Below the pieces are notes generated by a model. The model saw only the letters and a program-made list of their open reading frames with translations, ran no database searches and was not told the origin of the DNA. A stretch of DNA of 36,403 bases from an uncultured Lachnospiraceae bacterium (lineage in GTDB: Bacteria > Bacillota > Clostridia > Lachnospirales > Lachnospiraceae): the NCBI GenBank assembly GCA_949840465.1, contig CATKXE010000029.1:1-36403 (forward strand). Reading direction: 5' to 3'. Every line of letters starts with the position of its first letter. Positions within the stretch are counted from its first letter, which is position 1. The position numbers and the translations under genes are program-made. Shown here piece after piece: positions 15,717 through 23,619 of the stretch.

Positions 15717-17804
15717 TTATTCAGCTACATCTCTCATGCTGAAGCTGAATCTTCCCATTTTATCCTTTCCGAGGCATACCGCCTTAACCACATCACCTAA
15801 CTTGAGGACATCCTCTACCTTGTTGACTCTGTGTTTTGCAATCTTGGATATATGAACCATACCCTCCTTGCCCGGTGCAAATTCCAAAAATGCACCGAAT
15901 TCCTTAATGCTCACTACCTTGCCTTCAAACACTTGCCCTGCTTCAAATTCCGTCACAATGGTTGTGATCAGTTTCGCCGCCTTGTTCATATTTTCCTGTT
16001 CCGTTCCACAGATAGACACCGAACCATCCTCTTCGATGTCAATCCTTACGCCCGTCTCCTCGATGATCGCATTGATTGTCTTGCCTCTCTGTCCGACCAC
16101 ATCCCCGATCTTCTGCGGGTCGATCTGCATCTGGATAATCTTCGGCGCTGATGGAGCAACCTCCGGACGCGGCTCTGCAATGGCCTTGCCCATCACCTCA
16201 TCCAGAATATAAGTCCTTGCTCTCTTTGTGGCTGCAATGGCTTCCTCGATGATCGGGCGGGTCAGGCCGTGGATCTTAATATCCATCTGGATGGCCGTGA
16301 TTCCCTTATGTGTCCCTGCCACCTTAAAATCCATATCCCCGAAGAAATCTTCCAGCCCCTGGATATCTGTCAGTACAAGATACTCATCGTCAGTATTCCC
16401 TGTCACCAGTCCTGCGGAAATACCTGCAACTGCGGCCTTAATCGGCACGCCTGCCGTCATCAGTGACATACTGGATGCACACACACTGGCCTGAGATGTA
16501 GATCCATTGGATTCAAATGTCTCTGAAACCGTGCGGATCGCATAGGGGAACTCTGCCTCTGAAGGCAGCACCGGAAGCAATGCCCTCTCTGCCAACGCCC
16601 CATGTCCGATCTCACGCCTTCCCGGTCCTCTGGAGGGCTTGGTCTCCCCTACAGAATAGGACGGGAAATTGTAATGGTGCATGTACCTCTTGGATGTCTC
16701 AGACTCGTCCAGCCCATCCAACCGCTGCGCCTCTGACAAAGGCGCCAGAGTCGTGACTGTACAGATCTGGGTCTGCCCCCGGGTAAACATGGCCGAACCA
16801 TGGACTCTTGGAATCAGATCCACCTCTGCAGCTAACGGACGGATCTCGTCCACTGCACGGCCGTCGGGACGCTTGTGGTCTTTTAAGATCATCTTGCGTA
16901 CGGTTTTTTTCTGATACTGGTAAACTGCCTCGCCCAGAACTTCTAACCATTCTTCCTTTTCCGAAAATGCTTCCTCTAATTTTTCCGTAATAGCGCGGAT
17001 ATTGCTTTCCCTCGTCTGCTTATCGTCTGTAAATACAGCCTCTTCCATCTGGGCTGGGGGCACAATCTCCTGGATGGCGTCAAACAGTTCCTGCGGTACT
17101 GCACAGCTCTCATATTCATGCTTTGGCTTGCCGCATTCTGCCACAATCGTATCTATAAACGCAATCACTTTCTGATTCACTTCATGAGCCGCGAAAATCG
17201 CATCAATCATCTTCCCTTCCGGTATTTCCTTTGCGCCGGCTTCAATCATAATGACCTTCTCTCTTGTAGACGCCACGGTCAATGCAAGAGTGGAAGACTC
17301 CTTCTGCTCTGCAGTCGGATTAAATACGAATTCACCGTCAATCAACCCCACCTGCGTGGTAGAAATAGGCCCGTCAAAGGGAATATCGGAAATGCTCACC
17401 GCAATGGCAGCCCCTAACATGGCCGTCAATTCCGGGCTGCAGTCCGGATCCACAGACATGACCAGATTTTCCAACGTCACATCATTTCTGTAATCTTTCG
17501 GAAACAGCGGACGCATTGGGCGGTCAATAACACGGTCTGTCAGCACCGCATTCTCCGATGCCTTTCCTTCCCTCTTGTTAAATCCACCGGGAATCTTACC
17601 TACAGAGTACATCCTTTCGTTATATTCCACACTCAGGGGAAAGAAATCGATCCCCTCCCTGGGCTTCTCGGAAGCCGTAGCTGTACACAGCACCGTAGTA
17701 TCCCCATAATGCATCAAAACCGCGCCGTTAGCCTGCTTGGCAACCCGGTTTACATCTACCCGCAGCGTCCTGCCTGCGAGTTCCATCTCATACTTGTTAA
17801 ACAT
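15717..17804 (-). CDS. pnp: Polynucleotide phosphorylase
   Basis: 3'-5' phosphorolytic exoribonuclease of mRNA turnover; a homotrimer in the cytosol. The protein is 695 residues with two RNase PH-like domains (about 10-230 and 310-550), the second bearing S-T-S-Q-A-S and G-D-M-D-F-K-V-A-G-T active-site segments. A KH domain (about 555-615, G-Q-R-G-K-T) and an S1 domain (about 620-692, G-A-F-L-E-F) follow. The ATG has AAGGAGA seven bases upstream. In many bacteria pnp follows rpsO directly; here rpsO is 11 kb away with ten genes between. Upstream lies a long palindrome-rich region, which could carry regulation; autoregulation through the leader is known in E. coli and is only a possibility here. 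Confidence 0.98.
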   Translation of the reverse strand: MFNKYEMELAGRTLRVDVNRVAKQANGAVLMHYGDTTVLCTATASEKPREGIDFFPLSVEYNERMYSVGKIPGGFNKREGKASENAVLTDRVIDRPMRPLFPKDYRNDVTLENLVMSVDPDCSPELTAMLGAAIAVSISDIPFDGPISTTQVGLIDGEFVFNPTAEQKESSTLALTVASTREKVIMIEAGAKEIPEGKMIDAIFAAHEVNQKVIAFIDTIVAECGKPKHEYESCAVPQELFDAIQEIVPPAQMEEAVFTDDKQTRESNIRAITEKLEEAFSEKEEWLEVLGEAVYQYQKKTVRKMILKDHKRPDGRAVDEIRPLAAEVDLIPRVHGSAMFTRGQTQICTVTTLAPLSEAQRLDGLDESETSKRYMHHYNFPSYSVGETKPSRGPGRREIGHGALAERALLPVLPSEAEFPYAIRTVSETFESNGSTSQASVCASSMSLMTAGVPIKAAVAGISAGLVTGNTDDEYLVLTDIQGLEDFFGDMDFKVAGTHKGITAIQMDIKIHGLTRPIIEEAIAATKRARTYILDEVMGKAIAEPRPEVAPSAPKIIQMQIDPQKIGDVVGQRGKTINAIIEETGVRIDIEEDGSVSICGTEQENMNKAAKLITTIVTEFEAGQVFEGKVVSIKEFGAFLEFAPGKEGMVHISKIAKHRVNKVEDVLKLGDVVKAVCLGKDKMGRFSFSMRDVAE

Positions 17805-17860
17805 CGTACTCTCCTTTTCATTTTTTATTCCCGCAAAGCAACGAACCAGGCGGACATGTT

Positions 17861-17889
17861 TTTATATGTCCCTTTGACGGCTGCCGCAA
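17861..17889 (-). promoter_or_regulatory. Candidate proximal pnp promoter
   Basis: Minus strand TTGCGG (17884-17889), 17-base spacer and TATAAA (17861-17866), about 55 bases before the pnp start. The -10 box lies inside a small palindrome GGACAT/ATGTCC (17852-17871). Confidence 0.45.
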
Positions 17890-17891
17890 GG

Positions 17892-17960
17892 GTCAAATCC
17901 CCCGCAGCTTGCCACGCTGGAAATTTGACGCCCCGTCAGCTTGCTGCGGGGGGATTTGAC
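17892..17960. repeat. Imperfect 17/18-bp inverted repeat upstream of pnp
   Basis: GTCAAATCCCCC-GCAGC (17892-17908) pairs with the reverse complement at 17943-17960, differing by one bulged C. The hexamer TTTGAC or its complement occurs four times (17873, 17892, 17924 and 17955), and a GACG/CGTC hairpin sits in the loop. It looks like a REP-like palindromic unit or a complex operator/leader. Confidence 0.7.
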
Positions 17961-18024
17961 TTCTGTCAGTGCATAGCGTCCACAGACAGTCCTCATATCT
18001 ACAGGCGGAAGAGTCCGAAACTAC

Positions 18025-18089
18025 TAAAAAACACACCACCTTACGGATGTGCTTTTCAGTGGTCTCGGGAATTACATTCCGCCGTAGCT
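18025..18089 (-). ncRNA. Candidate short transcript (small RNA or attenuated leader) upstream of pnp
   Basis: A promoter at 18096-18124 predicts a start near 18089. About 34 bases later an intrinsic terminator begins: AAAAGCACATC pairs with GGTGTGTTTTT, including two G-U pairs, and runs into six T residues (18025-18055 on the minus strand). The predicted RNA is about 65 nt with no open frame. An alternative ACCAC/GTGGT pairing overlaps the terminator stem, so it could be an attenuator for pnp. It does not match any riboswitch class I recognise. Confidence 0.4.
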
Positions 18090-18095
18090 TTCGTT

Positions 18096-18124
18096 ATTAT
18101 AACATACTCTATTTGCCAACGCAA
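18096..18124 (-). promoter_or_regulatory. Strong promoter downstream of nadE, facing pnp
   Basis: Minus strand TTGCGT (18119-18124), 17-base spacer and a perfect TATAAT (18096-18101). It is 290 bases upstream of the pnp start and faces the terminator at 18025-18055. Confidence 0.6.
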
Positions 18125-18222
18125 TTAATAATTTGAAAGTCTGCCGCTTTCAGGCCATATCCTGTTCAAGGAGCCGTGTACTGCGCTGCAACAGCATCCT
18201 GGCCAGTCAAGTGCTTAGGACG

Positions 18223-18268
18223 GCATCCAGCCCCTCGCCGTCAGGCGGCTTTTCAATGGGCTGGATGC
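18223..18268. repeat. Nested GC-rich inverted repeat downstream of nadE
   Basis: GCATCCAGCCC (18223-18233) pairs perfectly with GGGCTGGATGC (18258-18268). Inside the loop CGCC-GTCA-GGCG forms a second small hairpin. No T run follows on either side, so it is not a simple terminator. It may be a dispersed repeat or a transcript-stabilising structure. Confidence 0.7.
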
Positions 18269-18361
18269 ATTACAGTTGGCAGCCGGTTAGGCTGTGAACC
18301 GTAACCATATCGTGTTGTAATTCACGGCCTGGCCGGCCGGGAACCGCAGCCGGACAAAAGT

Positions 18362-20281
18362 TTATCTGGCCTCGTTTTTCTTGAAATTCTCCAGCCATCC
18401 CACAGCGCAGGCGTCACTCGGCATTCTCCAGTCCCCCCGCGGGGAAAGCGCTACGGTTCCCACCTTCGGGCCATCGGGCATGCAGGAACGCTTAAACTGC
18501 TGTGAGAAAAATCTTCTGCAAAATGCTTCCAGCCACTTCTGGATAACCTGGGAATCATATTTTCCATCAAATGCCTGCCTTGCAAGCCGATCTATCTTTT
18601 CCGGTTCATATCCAAAACGCAGCAGATAGTATAAAAAGAAATCATGCAACTCATAAGGACCTACAAGATCTTCCGTCCTCTGGGCGATATTTCCTTCCTT
18701 GGGCGGCAGAAGCTCCGGGCTGACCGGAGTATCCAGGACATCATAGAGTACTTCTTTTAATTCTGCATCGTCCGCGGTATCCGCCGCATGCTTCACCAGA
18801 TGGCGCACTAACGTCTTTGGTACAGACGCGTTCACCCCATACATGGACATATGGTCTCCATTATACGTAGCCCATCCCAGCGCCAGTTCCGATAAATCCC
18901 CGGTGCCCACCACCATACCGCCGTCTTTGTTGGCAATATCCATCAATACCTGCGTACGCTCCCTTGCCTGGCTGTTTTCATAAGTCACGCTATGATCCTG
19001 AGAGTCATGCCCAATATCCTGAAAATGGATCCGCACTGCATGATCAATCGGCACTTCCCGCAGATTGACACCCAGCTTTACGGCCATCTGGCAGGCGTTA
19101 CGGTAGGTGCGGTCTGTTGTTCCAAAACAGGGCATGGTCACTGCAAGGATCTCTTTTCTGCTCCGACCCAGAAGATCAAATGCCCTGGCTGTTACCAGCA
19201 GCGCCAGAGTGGAGTCAAGTCCGCCTGAAATTCCTACCACCGCGGTCTTCGCCTGCGTGTGGGCCAGACGCTTTTTCAGCCCCATAGCCTGAATTGTCAG
19301 GATTTCTTCACACCGCTCTCCCCGCATCCTGTCATCCCCCGGCACAAACGGCTGTGTAGGGAAGCTTCTGGTCAGCTCCGTCTTTTCCAGGGCAAGGCCA
19401 AACTGGATCATTTCCAGACTTCTTTCCTCCGGTGCCTGGAATGTGGTATTCCTCCTGCGTTCGCTGAGCAGCCGCTGGATATCAATTTCCGTATAGATCA
19501 CGTCATTTTGAAAACGCTTTGCCTCCTTCAATACCATTCCGTTTTCCGCAATCATGTTGTGCCCGCCGAATACCAGATCTGTGGTAGACTCCCCATCCCC
19601 CGCATTCGCATAGATATATCCGGCGATCAGCCGTGCCGACTGCCCCTGAACCAATTCTCTTCGGTAAATATCCTTTCCCACAGTCTCATCACTGGCAGAT
19701 AAATTGACAATCACTGTAGCCCCTTCCAATGCCGCCCCAATACTGGGAGGAGCGGGCGACCAGAGATCCTCGCAGATTTCTGCGGACACCACCAGACTGT
19801 CCATCTGCGCACATTGGAATAAAAGCTGCGGCCCGAAAGGCACATATTTTCCCTCAAACAAAATATACCTCGCTCTTTTCGGTCCTGGGGTAAACTGCCG
19901 CATCTCGTAAAATTCTCCATAATTCGGCAAAAAGGTCTTGGTCGTAAATCCAAGGATCTCCCCCTTATTCAAAGCGGCCGCCACATTGTATAATTTTCCA
20001 TCCACACTGAGAGGCATTCCGATAAATACAAGCATATCTTTGTCCTTCGTGAATTCCACGATTTTCAACAGTGCTTCCTTCGAATCTGCCAGAAGTACCT
20101 GCTGATGAAACAGGTCGCCGCAGGTATAACCCGTAACACACAACTCCGGAAATACCAGAATCTTCGCATGGCAGTCTGACGCCTCCTGAATCATTTCACA
20201 GATTTTTTCCTGATTATATCTTACATCTGCAACCCGGATATCCGGCGTTGCCGCCGCTGCCTTCACAAACCCATGTTTCAT
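18362..20281 (-). CDS. nadE: Glutamine-dependent NAD+ synthetase
   Basis: Last step of NAD synthesis: amidates nicotinic acid adenine dinucleotide using ammonia released from glutamine. The 639 residues comprise an N-terminal nitrilase-type glutaminase (catalytic triad Glu46 in F-P-E-L, Lys115 in T-T-K-T-F, Cys170 in A-E-I-C-E-D) and a C-terminal ATP-pyrophosphatase synthetase with the P-loop S-G-G-L-D-S (352-357). This is the long two-domain form, independent of free ammonia. The start at 20281 has GGAGG about eight bases upstream, and the gene begins six bases after hslO, so the two form an operon. A palindrome-rich gap follows it. Confidence 0.97.
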   Translation of the reverse strand: MKHGFVKAAAATPDIRVADVRYNQEKICEMIQEASDCHAKILVFPELCVTGYTCGDLFHQQVLLADSKEALLKIVEFTKDKDMLVFIGMPLSVDGKLYNVAAALNKGEILGFTTKTFLPNYGEFYEMRQFTPGPKRARYILFEGKYVPFGPQLLFQCAQMDSLVVSAEICEDLWSPAPPSIGAALEGATVIVNLSASDETVGKDIYRRELVQGQSARLIAGYIYANAGDGESTTDLVFGGHNMIAENGMVLKEAKRFQNDVIYTEIDIQRLLSERRRNTTFQAPEERSLEMIQFGLALEKTELTRSFPTQPFVPGDDRMRGERCEEILTIQAMGLKKRLAHTQAKTAVVGISGGLDSTLALLVTARAFDLLGRSRKEILAVTMPCFGTTDRTYRNACQMAVKLGVNLREVPIDHAVRIHFQDIGHDSQDHSVTYENSQARERTQVLMDIANKDGGMVVGTGDLSELALGWATYNGDHMSMYGVNASVPKTLVRHLVKHAADTADDAELKEVLYDVLDTPVSPELLPPKEGNIAQRTEDLVGPYELHDFFLYYLLRFGYEPEKIDRLARQAFDGKYDSQVIQKWLEAFCRRFFSQQFKRSCMPDGPKVGTVALSPRGDWRMPSDACAVGWLENFKKNEAR

Positions 20282-20287
20282 CTCTCT

Positions 20288-21166
20288 TTACGCCTCCTGC
20301 TTTCTCTTTACTTCCTTCAGCTCATCCACAGTAAAGTAATATGCCGTATTGCAGAAATGACATTTCACTTCAATGGTCTCCCCGTCTTCGATCATTTCCC
20401 GGATATCCTCCCTGCCAATGCTGATCAGCGCCTTCTCAATACGCTCCTTTGAACAGCTACATGCAAATCTGGCCGGAAGTGTATCTGTAATTTCAATATC
20501 CATTCCCAAAAGAACCTGGGAAAGCATCTCTTCCGGGGAATCCCCGCCGTCCAGCATGGCGGTCACAGACCGGATCTTTGCGATATTTTCCTCCAGCCTG
20601 CGCAGCAGCGTTTCCTCAATAAAAGGCATCACCTGCACGATAAAACCACCGGCACAGCGCACGGTATTATCCCGATTCATTAATACGCCCAATCCCACTG
20701 ATGATGGAACCTGTTCCGAAGCCGCAAAATAGTAAGTAAGGTCTTCCGCAATTTCTCCGGTCTGAAGCTCTGTCTGCCCGGAATAGGGTTCTTTCAATCC
20801 CATATCCCTGATGACATTTAAAAATCCGGCTCCCAAAGCGCCGCCCACATCCAGCTTTCCATTCTTAGGCGGCAGCATGACCTCCGGATGATTCACATAA
20901 CCTTTGACCCTGCCTGACGCATCTGCCGTCACCGTAAGACCTCCGATGGGGCCTTTGCATTTTATCTGCAGAGTCAGTACATCCGTGGGATTCTTCATCA
21001 TACTTCCCATCATCACACCGCCGGCCAGCAGCCTTCCCAATGCTGCCGTCGCCACCGGGCTGGTCTGATGCCGCGTTCGCGCCTCTTCCGCCAGATTCGT
21101 TGTGACAGCCGCAAACGCCCGAATCTGTGCATCTGCCGCTGTCGCCCTTACGATATAATCCTCCAT
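20288..21166 (-). CDS. hslO: Hsp33 redox-regulated molecular chaperone
   Basis: Cytosolic holdase chaperone switched on by oxidation. The protein is 292 residues. The C-terminal zinc centre is complete: C-S-C (Cys236 and Cys238) and C-H-F-C (Cys269 and Cys272). The start is assigned to the ATG at 21166, because GGGAGG lies six bases before it, whereas the in-frame ATG at 21172 directly touches that site. A perfect 11-bp hairpin (21180-21207) ends one or two bases before the Shine-Dalgarno. It is followed by nadE. A terminator of the previous transcription unit lies upstream, so hslO-nadE probably starts its own transcript. Confidence 0.96.
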   Translation of the reverse strand: MEDYIVRATAADAQIRAFAAVTTNLAEEARTRHQTSPVATAALGRLLAGGVMMGSMMKNPTDVLTLQIKCKGPIGGLTVTADASGRVKGYVNHPEVMLPPKNGKLDVGGALGAGFLNVIRDMGLKEPYSGQTELQTGEIAEDLTYYFAASEQVPSSVGLGVLMNRDNTVRCAGGFIVQVMPFIEETLLRRLEENIAKIRSVTAMLDGGDSPEEMLSQVLLGMDIEITDTLPARFACSCSKERIEKALISIGREDIREMIEDGETIEVKCHFCNTAYYFTVDELKEVKRKQEA

Positions 21167-21179
21167 CTTCATCCTCCCT

Positions 21180-21207
21180 GTAAGGAACTGCCATAACAGT
21201 TCCTTAC
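21180..21207 (-). promoter_or_regulatory. Perfect 11-bp hairpin directly upstream of the hslO ribosome binding site
   Basis: On the minus strand GTAAGGAACTG, loop TTATGG, CAGTTCCTTAC. The stem ends about one base before GGGAGG of hslO. It has no T run, so it is not a terminator. It could be an mRNA stabiliser, a translational control hairpin or a repressor operator; it is not the CIRCE element. Confidence 0.65.
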
Positions 21208-21221
21208 TTTATTCGTATTTC

Positions 21222-21251
21222 AAAAAATAAGCCTGCCAAACGATGGCTTAT
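21222..21251 (-). terminator. Intrinsic terminator after the methyltransferase gene
   Basis: Minus strand ATAAGCC (21245-21251) / GGCTTAT (21227-21233) with an 11-base loop, followed by six T residues. It lies 35 bases downstream of the methyltransferase stop. Confidence 0.75.
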
Positions 21252-21286
21252 GTATGGGGCTTACAAAGCCTTTGAGTTTATACGGA

Positions 21287-22096
21287 TTATGGTTCTATAT
21301 TCTTCCCACGCTCCCGCGCAACCACACAGATCCGCTCGCTCTTCTCATGGGGCTTTTCTCTTGTAAATGCATTGTATGCCAGAACATATTCCAACCCCGC
21401 ATGCTCCAATGCCTCTCTGATCCTGTCCAGATTGTATGCCCGCTGAAAATGGCTTTCCCGAAAGCGCCGGAACAGATTTTCCTCTCCCCTCTTCCCGTAA
21501 CCCTCTTTTTCAAGCCCGTTTTTGAAATCCTCCCTGATAAACAGCGTCAAGTCATACTCATTGACCATTTCCTCTTCATCATAGTAGTTTTCCCAGATAA
21601 AACTACAGTCTTCCCTGTCCTCAGCAATTATACGGTTCCCAATCATTTCCCGGTATTTATATTCCGTATTAAAATCAAAAATAAAAATGCCGCCCGGATC
21701 CAGATAATTATTCACCAGACGAAATACCTGTTCCAGTTCTTCTCCTTCTATAATATAATTGATGGAATCACAGACACTGACCACTGCACGGACTGTGCCG
21801 TACAGTTCAAATTCCCTCATGTCCTGCAGAAGATAAAGGATATCATGGCCGGAGATGCTGCGCTTCTCCATGGCGGCGCCCAGCATCTCCTCCGAAGAGT
21901 CCACGCCGATCATATCATATCCATATCCGGCAAGCAGTTCTGTCATCATGCCGGTCCCACATCCCAGATCCAGCACCAGCCCGTCACTTACCTGATATTC
22001 TTCCATAAGGCCATGCAGATACCTTGCCCACTCCGCATAAGGTACATTGTCCATCAACTGATCATACACTGAAGCCAAACTTGTATATGCCTCCAA
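21287..22096 (-). CDS. Class I SAM-dependent methyltransferase
   Basis: About 269 residues, cytosolic. Rossmann-fold motif I is V-L-D-L-G-C-G-T-G (about 40-48), followed by the acidic SAM-ribose residue in I-G-V-D-S-S-E-E-M-L (about 64-73) and a P-G-G-I-F-I-F-D-F motif near 135. Substrate unknown. TTG at 22096 is preferred as the start because GGGAGG lies five bases upstream and the protein then begins M-E-A-Y-T-S-L-A; a GTG at 22111 would contain that ribosome site. It lies 57 bases after the unrecognised membrane protein, probably in one transcript, and is followed by a terminator. Confidence 0.88.
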   Translation of the reverse strand: MEAYTSLASVYDQLMDNVPYAEWARYLHGLMEEYQVSDGLVLDLGCGTGMMTELLAGYGYDMIGVDSSEEMLGAAMEKRSISGHDILYLLQDMREFELYGTVRAVVSVCDSINYIIEGEELEQVFRLVNNYLDPGGIFIFDFNTEYKYREMIGNRIIAEDREDCSFIWENYYDEEEMVNEYDLTLFIREDFKNGLEKEGYGKRGEENLFRRFRESHFQRAYNLDRIREALEHAGLEYVLAYNAFTREKPHEKSERICVVARERGKNIEP

Positions 22097-22153
22097 AACA
22101 ACCTCCCACACACTGATGCTGTATTCAGAAAATTTTTTTCATAAAAACAGCAT

Positions 22154-23419
22154 TTATTCCCCATAAGTTGCACGGATATGCTGCTGGATCCGCTGCCGTT
22201 CCCTTTTAGCGCGTTCCAGCTTCCTCTTCCTCTTTCTCCGCACGGACAGAACCTTAAGATAAATCACCAGAGCAATATCCAAAGCAAAGAAGACAACTAA
22301 GGCAACCCTCATAATGGACTTCATGGAATAGGTGGTCTTCATAATCTGCATTGCCGAATCCGCGAAACTCACTTTTTCTTTTTCCGGCTCCGATATCTCT
22401 TCGCTTCCTTCCTGCGGTTCTTCTGGTTTTATCTCATCTGCATTCTCTGCTTCTGCATTGGCATCTCCTGCGGGTTCCGGTTCTTCTTCCACCTTTGCAG
22501 CGGTAAAATTATAGGGAACCATCGTTTTATAGATACAAAATTTACGTCTTCCATCCTGATAGTAAGTATTGACCACTGCGGCAAATACCCCTGGTTCTAA
22601 CTCGCATATAGATTCCGGCTCATCCAATAATATTGCGCTGTCCAGGCCAAAATCCAACTGTGGACAGGATACCAGAGCTTTACGGGATATAGAGTAAACA
22701 TTCAGGAAATCCCCGATTCCCATATTCAGCGTCAAAGGAAAATTAATAATATAATCCCCGCTGACACACAGATCCTGGAAATTGCTCCCTTTGGAAGTCC
22801 CTTCATATCTGCCAAGATCCTCTATAACCTGAAACTGATTATCCAGAATTTTAAAACTGTAGCCTCCGTCCACATTGGTCTGGATCACATAACGGTCATT
22901 GTCCACATCATAGCCAATCCCCAGAACGTTATAATCATCTGCAATTTTTACTTTTCCTTTATAAGACAGAGTCTTCGCATCCATCAGAAAGATGCATCCT
23001 CTGTTTTCCGGGGACAGATGTGTATATAATGCAACCGCAATTTCTCCGGTGTTCGGATTGTATGCCATTCCATTTCCATGTTCGTAGCTCCGCTCCACTA
23101 CCCGCTTTGCCAGAGAATACTTGTCCACCTTTTTCCCGTAAGGATCCGTGTCATTCCTGTAATATGCCTTAATGATATCAGACTTTTCCGCGCTGTCCTC
23201 AAAATTCTCTATACAGATGATATAGTCCTCTGTGGCACACATGGACTGAATTACGCCTTTCGGGCCTTCTATATCATCCTCTATGATCTTTTCCCATATA
23301 ACTCCCTCAAAAGCATCGTCCGATGCAATCTCCGCATGAACCGCCAGCGGCCGCCCATTCCATATGCACCATAAAATCACAATACTAAGGAGACTGATAA
23401 AAAGTGCTCCCCGTTTCAT
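22154..23419 (-). CDS. Unrecognised signal-peptide protein with one C-terminal membrane helix
   Basis: A 421-residue protein of unknown family. A signal peptide (about 1-29, cleavage likely after V-H-A) leads to an extracellular region of about 280 residues with repeated short beta-strand patterns (for example, I-A-V-A-L-Y-T, then G-C-I-F-L-M-D-A), suggesting a beta-propeller-like sheet domain. A Glu/Pro-rich acidic linker (about 310-350), a transmembrane helix (about 370-390) and a strongly basic Arg/Lys cytoplasmic tail follow. It could be a surface sensor or a wall/protein-folding factor; no enzyme motif is visible. ATG at 23419 has GGGAG upstream, and its own promoter lies at 23519-23547. 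It is co-oriented with the methyltransferase. Confidence 0.8.
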   Translation of the reverse strand: MKRGALFISLLSIVILWCIWNGRPLAVHAEIASDDAFEGVIWEKIIEDDIEGPKGVIQSMCATEDYIICIENFEDSAEKSDIIKAYYRNDTDPYGKKVDKYSLAKRVVERSYEHGNGMAYNPNTGEIAVALYTHLSPENRGCIFLMDAKTLSYKGKVKIADDYNVLGIGYDVDNDRYVIQTNVDGGYSFKILDNQFQVIEDLGRYEGTSKGSNFQDLCVSGDYIINFPLTLNMGIGDFLNVYSISRKALVSCPQLDFGLDSAILLDEPESICELEPGVFAAVVNTYYQDGRRKFCIYKTMVPYNFTAAKVEEEPEPAGDANAEAENADEIKPEEPQEGSEEISEPEKEKVSFADSAMQIMKTTYSMKSIMRVALVVFFALDIALVIYLKVLSVRRKRKRKLERAKRERQRIQQHIRATYGE

Positions 23420-23518
23420 TCAACATACTCCCTTATCTCTGTAACCATTTATACAGCTGATTTCCTGCCGGCGTCTGATTGATACAAAATTGGATACCGG
23501 CTTTTTCCCTCGTCCTTT

Positions 23519-23547
23519 ATCATAGCATTCCATAAAATTATTGTAAA
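23519..23547 (-). promoter_or_regulatory. Candidate promoter of the unrecognised membrane protein
   Basis: Minus strand TTTACA (23542-23547), 17-base spacer and TATGAT (23519-23524), about 100 bases before the start codon and just after the ilvE terminator. Confidence 0.55.
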
Positions 23548-23556
23548 CAAAATTAT

Positions 23557-23588
23557 AAAAAAGATGCCAACTTTTATTAGCTGGCACC
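23557..23588 (-). terminator. Intrinsic terminator of ilvE
   Basis: Minus strand GGTGCCAGC / GTTGGCATC (nine pairs, two G-U) with an eight-base loop, then six T residues. It lies about 31 bases after the ilvE stop. Confidence 0.85.
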
Positions 23589-23619
23589 TTATTCGAGTGT
23601 ATTCTATATTCTACAGTTC

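Larger units (their letters stand above)
17805..18361. other. 557-bp gene-free region between nadE and pnp, rich in inverted repeats
   Basis: No convincing open frame. From right to left (minus-strand direction) it holds a GC-rich palindromic block at 18223-18268, a strong promoter (18096-18124) with a terminator (18025-18055) close behind it, a 17/18-bp inverted repeat with nested hexamers (17892-17960), and a second promoter-like pair (17861-17889) close to pnp. The overall look is of regulatory or dispersed palindromic repeats, not a decayed gene. Confidence 0.8.

Noticed and set aside
21173..21207. CIRCE element upstream of hslO
   Set aside because: CIRCE is TTAGCACTC-N9-GAGTGCTAA; the palindrome here is unrelated in sequence and spacing.
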